Below are positions 6,612 to 15,148 of a DNA stretch of 64,000 nt, in pieces. The number at the start of each line of letters is the position of its first letter. The first letter of the stretch is position 1. Under the pieces are notes generated by a model, which saw only the letters and a list, made by a program, of their open reading frames with translations, was not told the DNA's origin and made no database searches. This stretch comes from an uncultured Clostridia bacterium (GTDB taxonomy: Bacteria; Bacillota; Clostridia; Christensenellales; CAG-917): positions 1 to 64,000 of the forward strand of contig CALVKR010000001.1 of the NCBI GenBank assembly GCA_944332995.1, written 5' to 3'. The position numbers and the translations under genes were made by a program.

Positions 6612-9416
6612 TTACCTGTCCTGGACGCGCTGCTTTATCTTTTTTGTTTTTGGCTGAGACGTCGAATTAGTCAAAGCCTTATCGGCAACGTCTGCTTCGT
6701 TTGCGATTGTAGACACCTTGTCCTTATCGAGCCATTTTTCGATATTTTCCACTGCTTCCGATAAATTGTCCTGTTTATAATAACCGTGAAAAATTTTGTT
6801 ATCGCTGAGCATTTGCAAGACGTCTGCGTCAAGCTGCTTGCTCTCTTCGAGGTTGTGAACTCTGCCCTTTTGGGTAAAATTATTGCCTCTTACGATAAAG
6901 GCGTTGTAGTTATCAAAACTGTCATACCTATTGCGGATTACGTCTTTGTATTCTTTGTCAATGCTCTTTTTGCCGTAAACCTGACCTAAAAGCAAAGGCG
7001 AATCCGTCACAATGACGTCGACCTTTCCTCTGAGCCTGTTAAGGCGCTCATACTGACCGTCGGTAACAAACTTTTGGTCTTTTAGCATTTCCTCTTTGCC
7101 GTCGTATATGAGGTCCTTGGCGAACTCGGAAACGTATTCCGCATTTATACCCCTCTTTTTAAGCTCGAAACATATTTGCAAAGCAGCCGTAGACTTGCCT
7201 GCGCCGGGACCTGCGTACAAATTGATAACCTTAGTTTTTTGCGGTTTTTCCTCAAAATTTTGCGGTTTTTCCTCTTCCGTCGTGTCTGAAATGGATTTAG
7301 GCGGTTTTTTGGGGCTTTCTTGAGCGTCGTTTTCGACTTCTTGCTCATTTTGCTCATTCTGAGCGTCCTGCGACGTCTCAGACGCTTCCTCGATATTTTT
7401 GTCGTTGACCTTTGCATAATCTTCAGCAGACGTATTATTAACGACTTTCGAAAACTCTTCCGGTGTAAGCTCAATGATATCGCCGTTTCGATTGCGAAGC
7501 TTAACTGACTCATCATTTAAAAGCAATAGCTTATATGTTCCCGATTGATTGTCGCTTTCTTTGATACGATTGTTAAACATATAGTATACATAATCTGAAT
7601 ACTCACTGTTTTTCGGCATTTTCAAAAGTGACGAGTTGTCATACTTTTTGATAAGAGCGTCCTTTGAAACGAATATCTCGTTCCACTTTTTCTTTTTTTG
7701 TGTATTCCCACCCTGTTGAACGGAATCGTCTTTTGGTGACGTCGCAGACTGATTATCTGACTGATTATCTTGCCATGTTACTTCTTTGTTTGTGTTCTCG
7801 CCCACAGCTTCTTGAGGAACAGCCATTTCTTGTTCATTTTGCTCGCTCTGAGCGTCTTGCGATGTCTCAGACGGTTGATCGGCAGATTCTGTTTCTGCGA
7901 CGTTATCTTTTGAAAACAAATAATCGCACATCTTAAAGATTTCGTCACGTTGTTCTTTGCTACTAAAGCCGGCTTTTAAGAGGCCGTCATAGGCTTCACG
8001 AATGTGCTTTTCCAAACCGCCGTTTTCGCTTCCAATGTCGTAACGACAGTCAAGGTATTGCTGAATTTTGCCGTTTGAATCGAGGTAAGAAATATGAAGT
8101 TTCGTTTTAAAATATCCCCCCTCTGATAAATACCTTTGATTGTCTTCCGTTAGCATTTTATCTGCCATAGAAAGAGGCATAACAGTTCCTCGGTATTCAG
8201 GCTTGTTGAGCTCGCACCATTCGAAAGCTACCATAGGCTCACCTGTTTTTAAGGCGAGTTTGGCAGACTCTCTTATGACATCTTCAGTCCTCTGAACAAA
8301 AACAGGATATTCCTTTGACTGTTGCTGTTGAACTGTCCTGCTTGCATTTTCCGACGTCTGAACGTCTTGCGACGTCGCAGGTTGATTTTCTGTTTCCAAG
8401 TGTTGATCCTCGCCTTGAACCTGCGTATTTGCCATGTCACTTTCAGAAGAATTTTCTGCGACGTTCACGTTATTAAGTGAATGCTCGAAGTCTTCTAAAT
8501 AGCTTGCAATTTTTGAAGCGTCTGAAATAGCGTCAAATAGATAGTTTGTGTCTTTTTTTAGTCCTGCAATCCAACTTTTAACGTAAGCGGCATGTTGCTT
8601 GATGTGTTCTTCGCTATTCTGCAAGTGATATTCGTCGCTTAAAAACATACTTGCAATTTCCGCTCTAAGCTCTTCTTTTGCATAACTTTCGCTTCCGAAA
8701 GCTGCGTTGGCTTCCACCCCTTTAAAACGATTAAGGCGAGAAGAATGACCTGTCGAATGTGCCGCCTCATGCAAAAATGTTGAATACAAGCCATATTCAT
8801 TTTTAAAGTTTTCTCTAAACGGCAGATGTATCTCATCTTTGGTAACGCTATAATAAGCACTATCGTCCTTGTCAAAATATACCGGACATTGAAACTTTTT
8901 TATAAGATTTTCAAGACGTTCGTGTCTTTCAATAGTCACTTGTTCTGATTCAGGCTTAAGCTCTAGCTTAGGAATATTTTCCATTTGCTCGGCATTAAAA
9001 ACATAATATATTTTTCTCTGAGTATATGTATTTTTTATTAAATACTCTGACCTCTCTTGAGGTGTCATATCTTTTACAGTATCTTCATCAAAAGGTTTTT
9101 TTGTGTTTTTATCATACCTGTTAAACCACTCAATTGGTGTGCCTTTTTCTCCTTTTTTGATATGCCATTTGTTTTTACTTGCCATATCAAAAGTGCACCA
9201 ACGATTATCTTTGTATCCTTTGTCTAATGCGGCGAGCATAAGTCTGAACCTGTTGACACCGTTGTAATAATTCTTTGTTACAGGATTAAAAGCCGGTTTA
9301 AAAGCCATATTTTCGACTGAAGTCCACGGTTTTTGCCAAGGAGCGGTGCCGCTTTCAAATTGAGAAATAAGCTTATCGACAAGCTCCTGACGGTTTTTAT
9401 CTGCATAATTAGGCAT
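6612..9416 (-). CDS. ArdC-type antirestriction/polyvalent protein with C-terminal P-loop domain
   Basis: A 934-residue multidomain protein. Residues 1 to about 150 match the ArdC-type ssDNA-binding domain (ELVDKLISQFESGTAPWQKPW, YYNGVN). Residues about 165-310 are a zincin-like metallopeptidase with HEAAHSTGH at 216-224. A middle segment (about 370-500) resembles polyvalent-protein associated domains (LDCRYDIGSENGGL). Low-complexity linkers repeat SQDAQ(S/N)EQNEQE. From about 728 there is an ATPase or kinase-like domain with NLYAGPGAGKST as Walker A. ArdC proteins protect incoming conjugative DNA in recipients; the extra domain is unusual. The gene lies 3 bp after the 64-residue gene on the same strand and downstream of ssb, consistent with establishment functions. 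The P-loop substrate is unknown. Confidence 0.88.
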   Translation of the reverse strand: MPNYADKNRQELVDKLISQFESGTAPWQKPWTSVENMAFKPAFNPVTKNYYNGVNRFRLMLAALDKGYKDNRWCTFDMASKNKWHIKKGEKGTPIEWFNRYDKNTKKPFDEDTVKDMTPQERSEYLIKNTYTQRKIYYVFNAEQMENIPKLELKPESEQVTIERHERLENLIKKFQCPVYFDKDDSAYYSVTKDEIHLPFRENFKNEYGLYSTFLHEAAHSTGHSSRLNRFKGVEANAAFGSESYAKEELRAEIASMFLSDEYHLQNSEEHIKQHAAYVKSWIAGLKKDTNYLFDAISDASKIASYLEDFEHSLNNVNVAENSSESDMANTQVQGEDQHLETENQPATSQDVQTSENASRTVQQQQSKEYPVFVQRTEDVIRESAKLALKTGEPMVAFEWCELNKPEYRGTVMPLSMADKMLTEDNQRYLSEGGYFKTKLHISYLDSNGKIQQYLDCRYDIGSENGGLEKHIREAYDGLLKAGFSSKEQRDEIFKMCDYLFSKDNVAETESADQPSETSQDAQSEQNEQEMAVPQEAVGENTNKEVTWQDNQSDNQSATSPKDDSVQQGGNTQKKKKWNEIFVSKDALIKKYDNSSLLKMPKNSEYSDYVYYMFNNRIKESDNQSGTYKLLLLNDESVKLRNRNGDIIELTPEEFSKVVNNTSAEDYAKVNDKNIEEASETSQDAQNEQNEQEVENDAQESPKKPPKSISDTTEEEKPQNFEEKPQKTKVINLYAGPGAGKSTAALQICFELKKRGINAEYVSEFAKDLIYDGKEEMLKDQKFVTDGQYERLNRLRGKVDVIVTDSPLLLGQVYGKKSIDKEYKDVIRNRYDSFDNYNAFIVRGNNFTQKGRVHNLEESKQLDADVLQMLSDNKIFHGYYKQDNLSEAVENIEKWLDKDKVSTIANEADVADKALTNSTSQPKTKKIKQRVQDR

Positions 9417-9419
9417 AAG

Positions 9420-9614
9420 CTACCTCTTTTTGTAAATAATTCTCACGATATCCTCTGCGATCGGCTCAGCGTCCTCGTCTCCCGGCATATTGCTGAATAA
9501 AATATCGTCGGATATATCTTCATACACTTCTAATGTCGAAATATTGCCATTTGCCTCTGCTTCTTCAATAAGCTTTGCAACACGAGCGTATTCTTTTAAG
9601 TTTTCTCTAAACAT
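9420..9614 (-). CDS. Hypothetical small acidic protein
   Basis: A 64-residue acidic protein, likely helical at both ends, without signal or membrane segment. The ATG is preceded by AAAGAGGTGG. It sits 31 bp after ssb and 3 bp before the ArdC-like gene, so the three appear to be one transcription unit. No family is recognised. Its strong ribosome site and tight packing support a real gene. Confidence 0.7.
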   Translation of the reverse strand: MFRENLKEYARVAKLIEEAEANGNISTLEVYEDISDDILFSNMPGDEDAEPIAEDIVRIIYKKR

Positions 9615-9645
9615 ATTCCACCTCTTTATCCAATAAGTTTTACGC

Positions 9646-10014
9646 TTATTCGCTTTTTTCTACTTTTTCCGGAGATTCTTCAGTTTTCTCTTCTATGCTC
9701 GAAGACGGTTTTGATAAAAACTGAACGTCGCAGTTTACAAGCTTGACGGAATATCTCGTCTCGTCATCTTTGACGTAATTGTCAATATGCAAATCTCCGC
9801 TGACTGCTACGCCGCTACCTTTTTTGAGATATTCAGCGCAGTTTTCAGCCATTTTGCCCCATACTTCAACGTTGAGAAAATCAACGCTTTGACTGCCCTC
9901 TTTCGAGCCGATACGGTTTGAAGCAACAGTAAACACGCATACTGTCTTTTCTTTTGAAACTTTTTTAAGCTCGAGGTCTCTGACAACATTGCCGATAATT
10001 GTTGTTTTAATCAT
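9646..10014 (-). CDS. ssb: Single-stranded DNA-binding protein of the element
   Basis: A 122-residue SSB with one OB fold (residues 1 to about 105) and the usual features TTIIGNVVRDLELKK, VDFLNVEVWGKMAENCAEYLKKGSGVAVSGDL. The tail is Glu/Lys-rich and lacks the acidic DDDIPF-type tip of chromosomal SSB, so it may not recruit the host partners that bind that tip. SSB would coat transferred single strands or the origin during element replication. The ATG follows AAAGGAG. Confidence 0.92.
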   Translation of the reverse strand: MIKTTIIGNVVRDLELKKVSKEKTVCVFTVASNRIGSKEGSQSVDFLNVEVWGKMAENCAEYLKKGSGVAVSGDLHIDNYVKDDETRYSVKLVNCDVQFLSKPSSSIEEKTEESPEKVEKSE

Positions 10015-10058
10015 AATTTTTTTCTCCTTTATGTTTTTTGTGTTTTAAAATCAAATTT

Positions 10059-10110
10059 GACTGTCTTTACAGTAAAGTCAGTAAAGACAGTAAAGACTGT
10101 AAAGACAGTC
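10059..10110. repeat. Hairpin built from the 9-bp AGTAAAGAC-type repeat
   Basis: Perfect 12-bp arms GACTGTCTTTAC (10059-10070) and GTAAAGACAGTC (10099-10110) enclose further AGTAAAG(A/T)C copies. It fills the gap between the pilin-like gene (stop at 10112) and ssb. The unit is that of the tandem array at 1-83. Possible roles are attenuation between the two genes or a protein-binding array; neither is shown. Confidence 0.85.
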
Positions 10111-10111
10111 T

Positions 10112-10396
10112 TTACATTGTCGACAGTGTTCCGATAAGCGCAGGCATTACCCACAGCAAAACAAAGAACAAGACTATACCGACAATGGCGGTTATCAATC
10201 CTTTTTTTGCGGCGGCACGCTTTTGCTCGTCGTCACCGCTCTGAATAAGTTTGGCAATGAGCGGCGCAAAAACAACGACACATACTATTGCCGTAAGCCC
10301 TAAAAACCAACCCCACAATAAATCGTATAAATCGTTGATTTTGTCCGTTACTGCGTCCATTGAATTTGCTGCGGCAATCGCAAAATTGCTTAACAT
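10112..10396 (-). CDS. VirB2/TrbC-like pilin candidate
   Basis: A 94-residue peptide with an N-terminal amphipathic stretch and two hydrophobic segments (about 27-50 and 68-88) joined by a basic cytoplasmic loop (QSGDDEQKRAAAKKG). Size and topology match the VirB2/TrbC pilin class found beside transfer genes in Clostridia ICEs. There is no obvious cleavable signal peptide. The ATG follows AAGGAGG. It lies 27 bp after the large surface-protein gene on the same strand. The pilin role is inferred from topology and context. Confidence 0.7.
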   Translation of the reverse strand: MLSNFAIAAANSMDAVTDKINDLYDLLWGWFLGLTAIVCVVVFAPLIAKLIQSGDDEQKRAAAKKGLITAIVGIVLFFVLLWVMPALIGTLSTM

Positions 10397-10423
10397 ATAA
10401 AAATCCTCCTTTTTGTATTTCTA

Positions 10424-13400
10424 TCAAACCGCTTTTCTGCGTTTTGTTTTAATGACTATAACGACCACCGCCGCTACCAACGAAACGGCAACAATAATCG
10501 AGATTATCGCCCAAACGTTCAGTTGCTTTTTTATTTCAAACCGATAAACGACGACATTGCCGACGTCGTCGGTGAGCGTAAGCTCATATTGTCCCACATC
10601 GGACAAAACTTTGTTTTCCGTCCATGAGATTTGCTCACCATTTAGCTTCAAAATACCGTTTACTTTCTTTGACAGGTTTGAAAAAGATACCTGCTTGCCG
10701 TCATCGCTGAAAACAATATCGAGAGACGGAACTGTGCTGTCATACTGAATGTCAAATGAATAAGTATTCGATGTGGGTAAGCTCGTCAATGCTATTGTGT
10801 AAATGCCGTCCGAGCCGTAGTTAAACACGGTTTTTGAGTCAAGACTTAACATATTTCCGTTTTGAATAACGTACGAAATCTCAAAATTTTCGGGCGCTAT
10901 AAACTCAGGCTCTTTTGTCTTTGAAGCAATTATCGTAAATTCAAACGATAAAGTGTTTGAATACATGTCGCACGCCTCAATTTTGTAAAAGCCTGTTTGA
11001 GTAAACGTTGTGGGAACGTCGTTTTGCAAAACGTCGTCTTTAATGAGAACACAAGAAAGAAGCTGCTCGTTAAAACTTAACTTTACGGTATCGGTCGTAA
11101 CAATTCCGCTTTCACAATTTGCGGTATAATCGACAATTTTATCGATATTAAAAGATACCGTGGCCACGTTTCCGAACTCGTCTGTAACAATAACGGAATA
11201 CTTACCGTGCTCCGAGACGGAATCGCCGCTCTGAATGAAAACGGAATCTGCTTTGTCTTTTGAAAGCGTGGCTTGACCTTTATCAAAATAAACGGTGACA
11301 GCATTCGACGTCGTGCCGCCGATAAGAACGTTTGTAAGCTGAATTTTCGGCAAAATATTATTTATAACGATACTGATAGTTTTTGTGTTTAAATACAAAT
11401 CCTGTGCGTAAATCGTATAAGTTCCGTTTGCCGAGAAAGGCTTGCCCGGCTCAACGACAATTCCGCTTGACGATACAACGTAAAATTCTTTTAAATCTTC
11501 CTTTGCAACGATTGTTAAAGCGGAATTTGTCTTATATATGCCACCGTCGAGCGTGTAGTCGCCCTCAACGGAAATGCTGCATACGTTGTCAAGGTATACG
11601 GTAAACGATTCGGAATTTCCCACGATGTCCTTAACGGTAAAGGTATATAGCCCTTGCGTGTTTATCTCATCGCCTGCATTGTATGCTTTTGAAATACCGT
11701 TTATCGAATATCTGACTGTCGCTCCGACTTCGTTGCATACGATGTTAAAGCCTTGATTTGTAGCGGAATTCGCTTCCACCCTCTCACCGGACGTCGTAAA
11801 AATGCTGAATGCAGGCGCTATTGTATCGATAGAAAAATAGTATTCGTTAAATAAACTCGGGTCAGAAGCGTTATACATGTAAAGCATAAAGCTTTTATTA
11901 TTATCCGCTGTTGCACTTATCGATATTGTCGTATATCCGTCGGTATCGCTTGATTGGTAATTTGAGAAATACGTCTTTGCTCCGCTGTCCGAAAGAGTGT
12001 AAACGTCTAATATGTAATTGCTTGAGTTATATAAAAATGTTACTAACTTATTTGTTACAGATTTGTTTTGGCAGCTGAGCGTGCCCGTCGGTAGACCTTT
12101 TTCATAGAAGAAAGGCTCAAACTCTACCGTTCTGCCGTAAAGGTCGGTCATAATAAACGTATATTTACCGCCCTCTCTTAAAACATAATCGAGGTCGCTC
12201 ACCGATATCGCCTTACCGTCGCTGTCATATAAAAGCTCGGTATACTCTCCCATTGCGTCGATTTTGAATAAGCCGAGCGACATAAGTGCGTTGTAACGGT
12301 CGTTAAGTAAAATCGATATGCTTACTCTCGTTTGATTTGAAAGACTAGAATGATAAAGCGACGGTTCATCTCCTGCTATTATGACTTTGAACTCAAGCGT
12401 GTTATAACTTCTGTCATATAAAGTTACAACGTATTCTCCTGCCCCCGAGTTTGTGTCAAGTGTCGGGAAATCGTTTCCCGAAACATAAACGGAATTTATA
12501 TTTCCCCCGACGATTTTCAAAAATGAGAATTCGTCGAAGTCATCGATAGCGGTTATATCAAAAGATAATGCGTATATCGAGGAAGCCGCCTGGATATACG
12601 AGCTGTCTATCGTCGCCGAGGATTGCCCTTGTCCGTCCGTAACAGACACGGAAAGTTTAGGCGCAGTTAAATCAAAATACAATAATGCGCTTTCGACGTT
12701 TCCGCAGCTGTCTCTTTCGATAAATAAATAATAGCCCTGCACAATATTGTCGGAAGCCGTCAAAGCCTCTAAAAACGTCTGTCCATATACTATGGGTATT
12801 GACTTTCTTTCGGAAAGGACGTTGTCAAACGCAACGAAATAAAGCTCGAGCTTTGACTGTATGTCAAAATACTGTTTTAGCTGATAAGTTGAATTTGCAA
12901 GATAGACATTTTCGGAATAACTGTTCAAAAGCGAAGGCTTAGTCAACAAATTGGACGTCAATGCCCCCTCATCGGCAACACCCGACGAACTCATTATCGT
13001 ATAGTAAACGTTCTGATTGGACTTATCACTGAAAGTTTTCTGCTCTGACACATACTTTTTGGCATAGTATTCGACGGCAGCGTTTACCGAACTGAGCGTT
13101 TGATAAACGCTGTAAACGCTTTCATTTGCAACGGTAACGTATGAATACGTTCCGTCAGAAAGCCGTGTCACTCTCTGATTGAATTCTTTTTGAAAAGCAA
13201 AAGCCAAAGCGGAATCATAGTCGCCAAAGCTAAAGCCTTGCGCCGTGCCGAAAACTCTCGACGGAAGCGTAACAATGTAATAAGTAGGCTGTTTGTATTC
13301 GTTTTTGATTGACGTGACGTTTCCTAGACTGTCACGAACGATAAAATGAACAGTGTAAACGTCGCTTGCGTTGCCGAAACCGTCAAGCGAATAAATTTCG

Positions 13401-15148
13401 TATTTACCTTGAGTAGCAACGTTGAATTCTTTTGATAAAACTACTTGCCACTCACCACCGTCTATACGATAGTTAATCGATACAAAATTAAAGTCGTCGG
13501 CCGCTACCGAAAAAGAATGATTTGTGTAAAAAACGTTTCCGCTTCCTGTGACGCAGTCGAATATATTCAGCGTCGGTTTTGTCAGGTCGATTGAAAATGT
13601 TTTTTCAGTTTTGTTACCGCAAAAATCAACGACTTCAATCTTGAACGTTCCTTCTTCGAAAAAATAATTTGTGGTGGAAGATATGTATTTAGGTATTATT
13701 TCGGTCTGCAAAAAGGACGTAAGCCTTGCAACGTCGAAAAAGATATATGTGGTATTGCCGTCCGTGTATTGATAATAGTTCGAGCCCTCGAGCGCATAGG
13801 ACTGCTCACTTGATATAATCGTTCCTGTGACGGAATCGTTCCAATTTGAAAACGATGAAATTTTGGAGCACTCAAGCTCAAGCAATGCCGTCTCAATTTC
13901 TTTTTTTGTGTTATATAGATTATATGTAGGATAACCTTGCCTGCTGTCATAATAGACGGTTTTTCTTATGTAGTTCGTCCAATAGTCCAAAATTTGCCAA
14001 CGGTTATTCTCATATCGATATATTTTTGTTGTGACGTCGCCGCCACCGCCCATATCGGAAATATTGAAATATAACATTTCATTGCTGTTTGCAACGTCAA
14101 GCAACGTTTGGCCGCTCTTGTTTTTGACCTCGATATACGGATTGGTTAAATCGATAAATATTGTTGTCTGCGTTGTTCTGTTATATCTGTCGGTTGCGGT
14201 AAACGTATGTTTCCCCTCACCGAGCTCGGATAATTTATATGTATATTCCGTTTCATTAAAGCTAAGCGATTTACCGTCAAGAGCAATATAATTTAAAGTT
14301 GTATCGGAAAATTCTACGGTAAAACTATCCTGTTCGATACCGAAATAATATATACCGTTTGAATATTTATAAGATTTATTTAAGTTAATAATCGGCGAAC
14401 GGTTATCGTAGTATATTATGTAGGTCGTCGTGTGTCCTACTTCGTCAACAGCTTCTAATACGTTTTTACCCTCGGTTAAGGTGACAATATTATCATTCCC
14501 TGCCGTAGCGGTATAATCAAATTCCTTGCCGTCACCGTCCGTAAAGGTAAATGAAGTCAGAAGATTGTCTGAAGCCGAAACATAAAAAAATCTGCCTTTT
14601 GACTGCGTCCACAAAACTTCATAAGTATCTTTAGACACGTAATCAAACTGAACGGCTTCATAATCATTTTCTGAAATTTTTTTATTTACCGTAATAACGG
14701 GCGAATCGCCGTCAAAATAAAAATTATATTCGGTTAGTGCATTTGTTGAACTGCCGTATTTAAACGAATAATATCCGTCTGGCAAATTTATCGTTTTATC
14801 AAGTGTTCCGTCATAATAGTTTTTGTTCGCAAAATACATATCTGTATAAGAACTTAAATTGCTCAGTAGATTTTTCGATTTTGTCGTCAGATTGTAAAGT
14901 TGAACAATGTTGTAAGTAGTGGTTAAATTGACATAACCTATCTGTCCGTCAATTTTGTTTAATCTTAAGAAAACTGAAGTAGCTATACTTCCGGTGTAAA
15001 AACTGCCATTGATTTTGTAAACTATGCCGAATACAGCCTCTGCATAAGCTACGTTACACTGCGATGACAATGATATTAAAACACAAACGGCAACTATTGC
15101 TAATAAAATAACAAATACTATTTTTTTGTTACGAACGACCGTTTTCAT
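10424..15148 (-). CDS. Very large cell-surface protein with Ig-like repeats
   Basis: This 1574-residue protein starts with a signal peptide (hydrophobic segment about 11-27, cleavage near AYAEA) and ends with a membrane segment (about 1545-1567) followed by KTKRRKAV. It should be membrane-anchored with the bulk outside. The ectodomain consists of many beta-sandwich-like repeats, each ending in a line such as GKYTFIMTDLYGRT, GTYTIYAQDLYLNT, GKYSVIVTDEFGNV or GQYELTLTDDVGNV, typical of bacterial Ig-like modules. There is no LPxTG motif. The start overlaps the coupling-protein gene by 20 bp and follows an AGGAGA site. Its place between T4CP and pilin suggests a donor-recipient adhesin or aggregation factor; this is inferred. 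Confidence 0.88.
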   Translation of the reverse strand: MKTVVRNKKIVFVILLAIVAVCVLISLSSQCNVAYAEAVFGIVYKINGSFYTGSIATSVFLRLNKIDGQIGYVNLTTTYNIVQLYNLTTKSKNLLSNLSSYTDMYFANKNYYDGTLDKTINLPDGYYSFKYGSSTNALTEYNFYFDGDSPVITVNKKISENDYEAVQFDYVSKDTYEVLWTQSKGRFFYVSASDNLLTSFTFTDGDGKEFDYTATAGNDNIVTLTEGKNVLEAVDEVGHTTTYIIYYDNRSPIINLNKSYKYSNGIYYFGIEQDSFTVEFSDTTLNYIALDGKSLSFNETEYTYKLSELGEGKHTFTATDRYNRTTQTTIFIDLTNPYIEVKNKSGQTLLDVANSNEMLYFNISDMGGGGDVTTKIYRYENNRWQILDYWTNYIRKTVYYDSRQGYPTYNLYNTKKEIETALLELECSKISSFSNWNDSVTGTIISSEQSYALEGSNYYQYTDGNTTYIFFDVARLTSFLQTEIIPKYISSTTNYFFEEGTFKIEVVDFCGNKTEKTFSIDLTKPTLNIFDCVTGSGNVFYTNHSFSVAADDFNFVSINYRIDGGEWQVVLSKEFNVATQGKYEIYSLDGFGNASDVYTVHFIVRDSLGNVTSIKNEYKQPTYYIVTLPSRVFGTAQGFSFGDYDSALAFAFQKEFNQRVTRLSDGTYSYVTVANESVYSVYQTLSSVNAAVEYYAKKYVSEQKTFSDKSNQNVYYTIMSSSGVADEGALTSNLLTKPSLLNSYSENVYLANSTYQLKQYFDIQSKLELYFVAFDNVLSERKSIPIVYGQTFLEALTASDNIVQGYYLFIERDSCGNVESALLYFDLTAPKLSVSVTDGQGQSSATIDSSYIQAASSIYALSFDITAIDDFDEFSFLKIVGGNINSVYVSGNDFPTLDTNSGAGEYVVTLYDRSYNTLEFKVIIAGDEPSLYHSSLSNQTRVSISILLNDRYNALMSLGLFKIDAMGEYTELLYDSDGKAISVSDLDYVLREGGKYTFIMTDLYGRTVEFEPFFYEKGLPTGTLSCQNKSVTNKLVTFLYNSSNYILDVYTLSDSGAKTYFSNYQSSDTDGYTTISISATADNNKSFMLYMYNASDPSLFNEYYFSIDTIAPAFSIFTTSGERVEANSATNQGFNIVCNEVGATVRYSINGISKAYNAGDEINTQGLYTFTVKDIVGNSESFTVYLDNVCSISVEGDYTLDGGIYKTNSALTIVAKEDLKEFYVVSSSGIVVEPGKPFSANGTYTIYAQDLYLNTKTISIVINNILPKIQLTNVLIGGTTSNAVTVYFDKGQATLSKDKADSVFIQSGDSVSEHGKYSVIVTDEFGNVATVSFNIDKIVDYTANCESGIVTTDTVKLSFNEQLLSCVLIKDDVLQNDVPTTFTQTGFYKIEACDMYSNTLSFEFTIIASKTKEPEFIAPENFEISYVIQNGNMLSLDSKTVFNYGSDGIYTIALTSLPTSNTYSFDIQYDSTVPSLDIVFSDDGKQVSFSNLSKKVNGILKLNGEQISWTENKVLSDVGQYELTLTDDVGNVVVYRFEIKKQLNVWAIISIIVAVSLVAAVVVIVIKTKRRKAV

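Noticed and set aside
10038-10244. 68-residue rightward open frame (KVSKDSKDCKDS)
   Set aside because: Its repetitive sequence is the translation of the AGTAAAGAC repeat hairpin and the antisense of the pilin gene.
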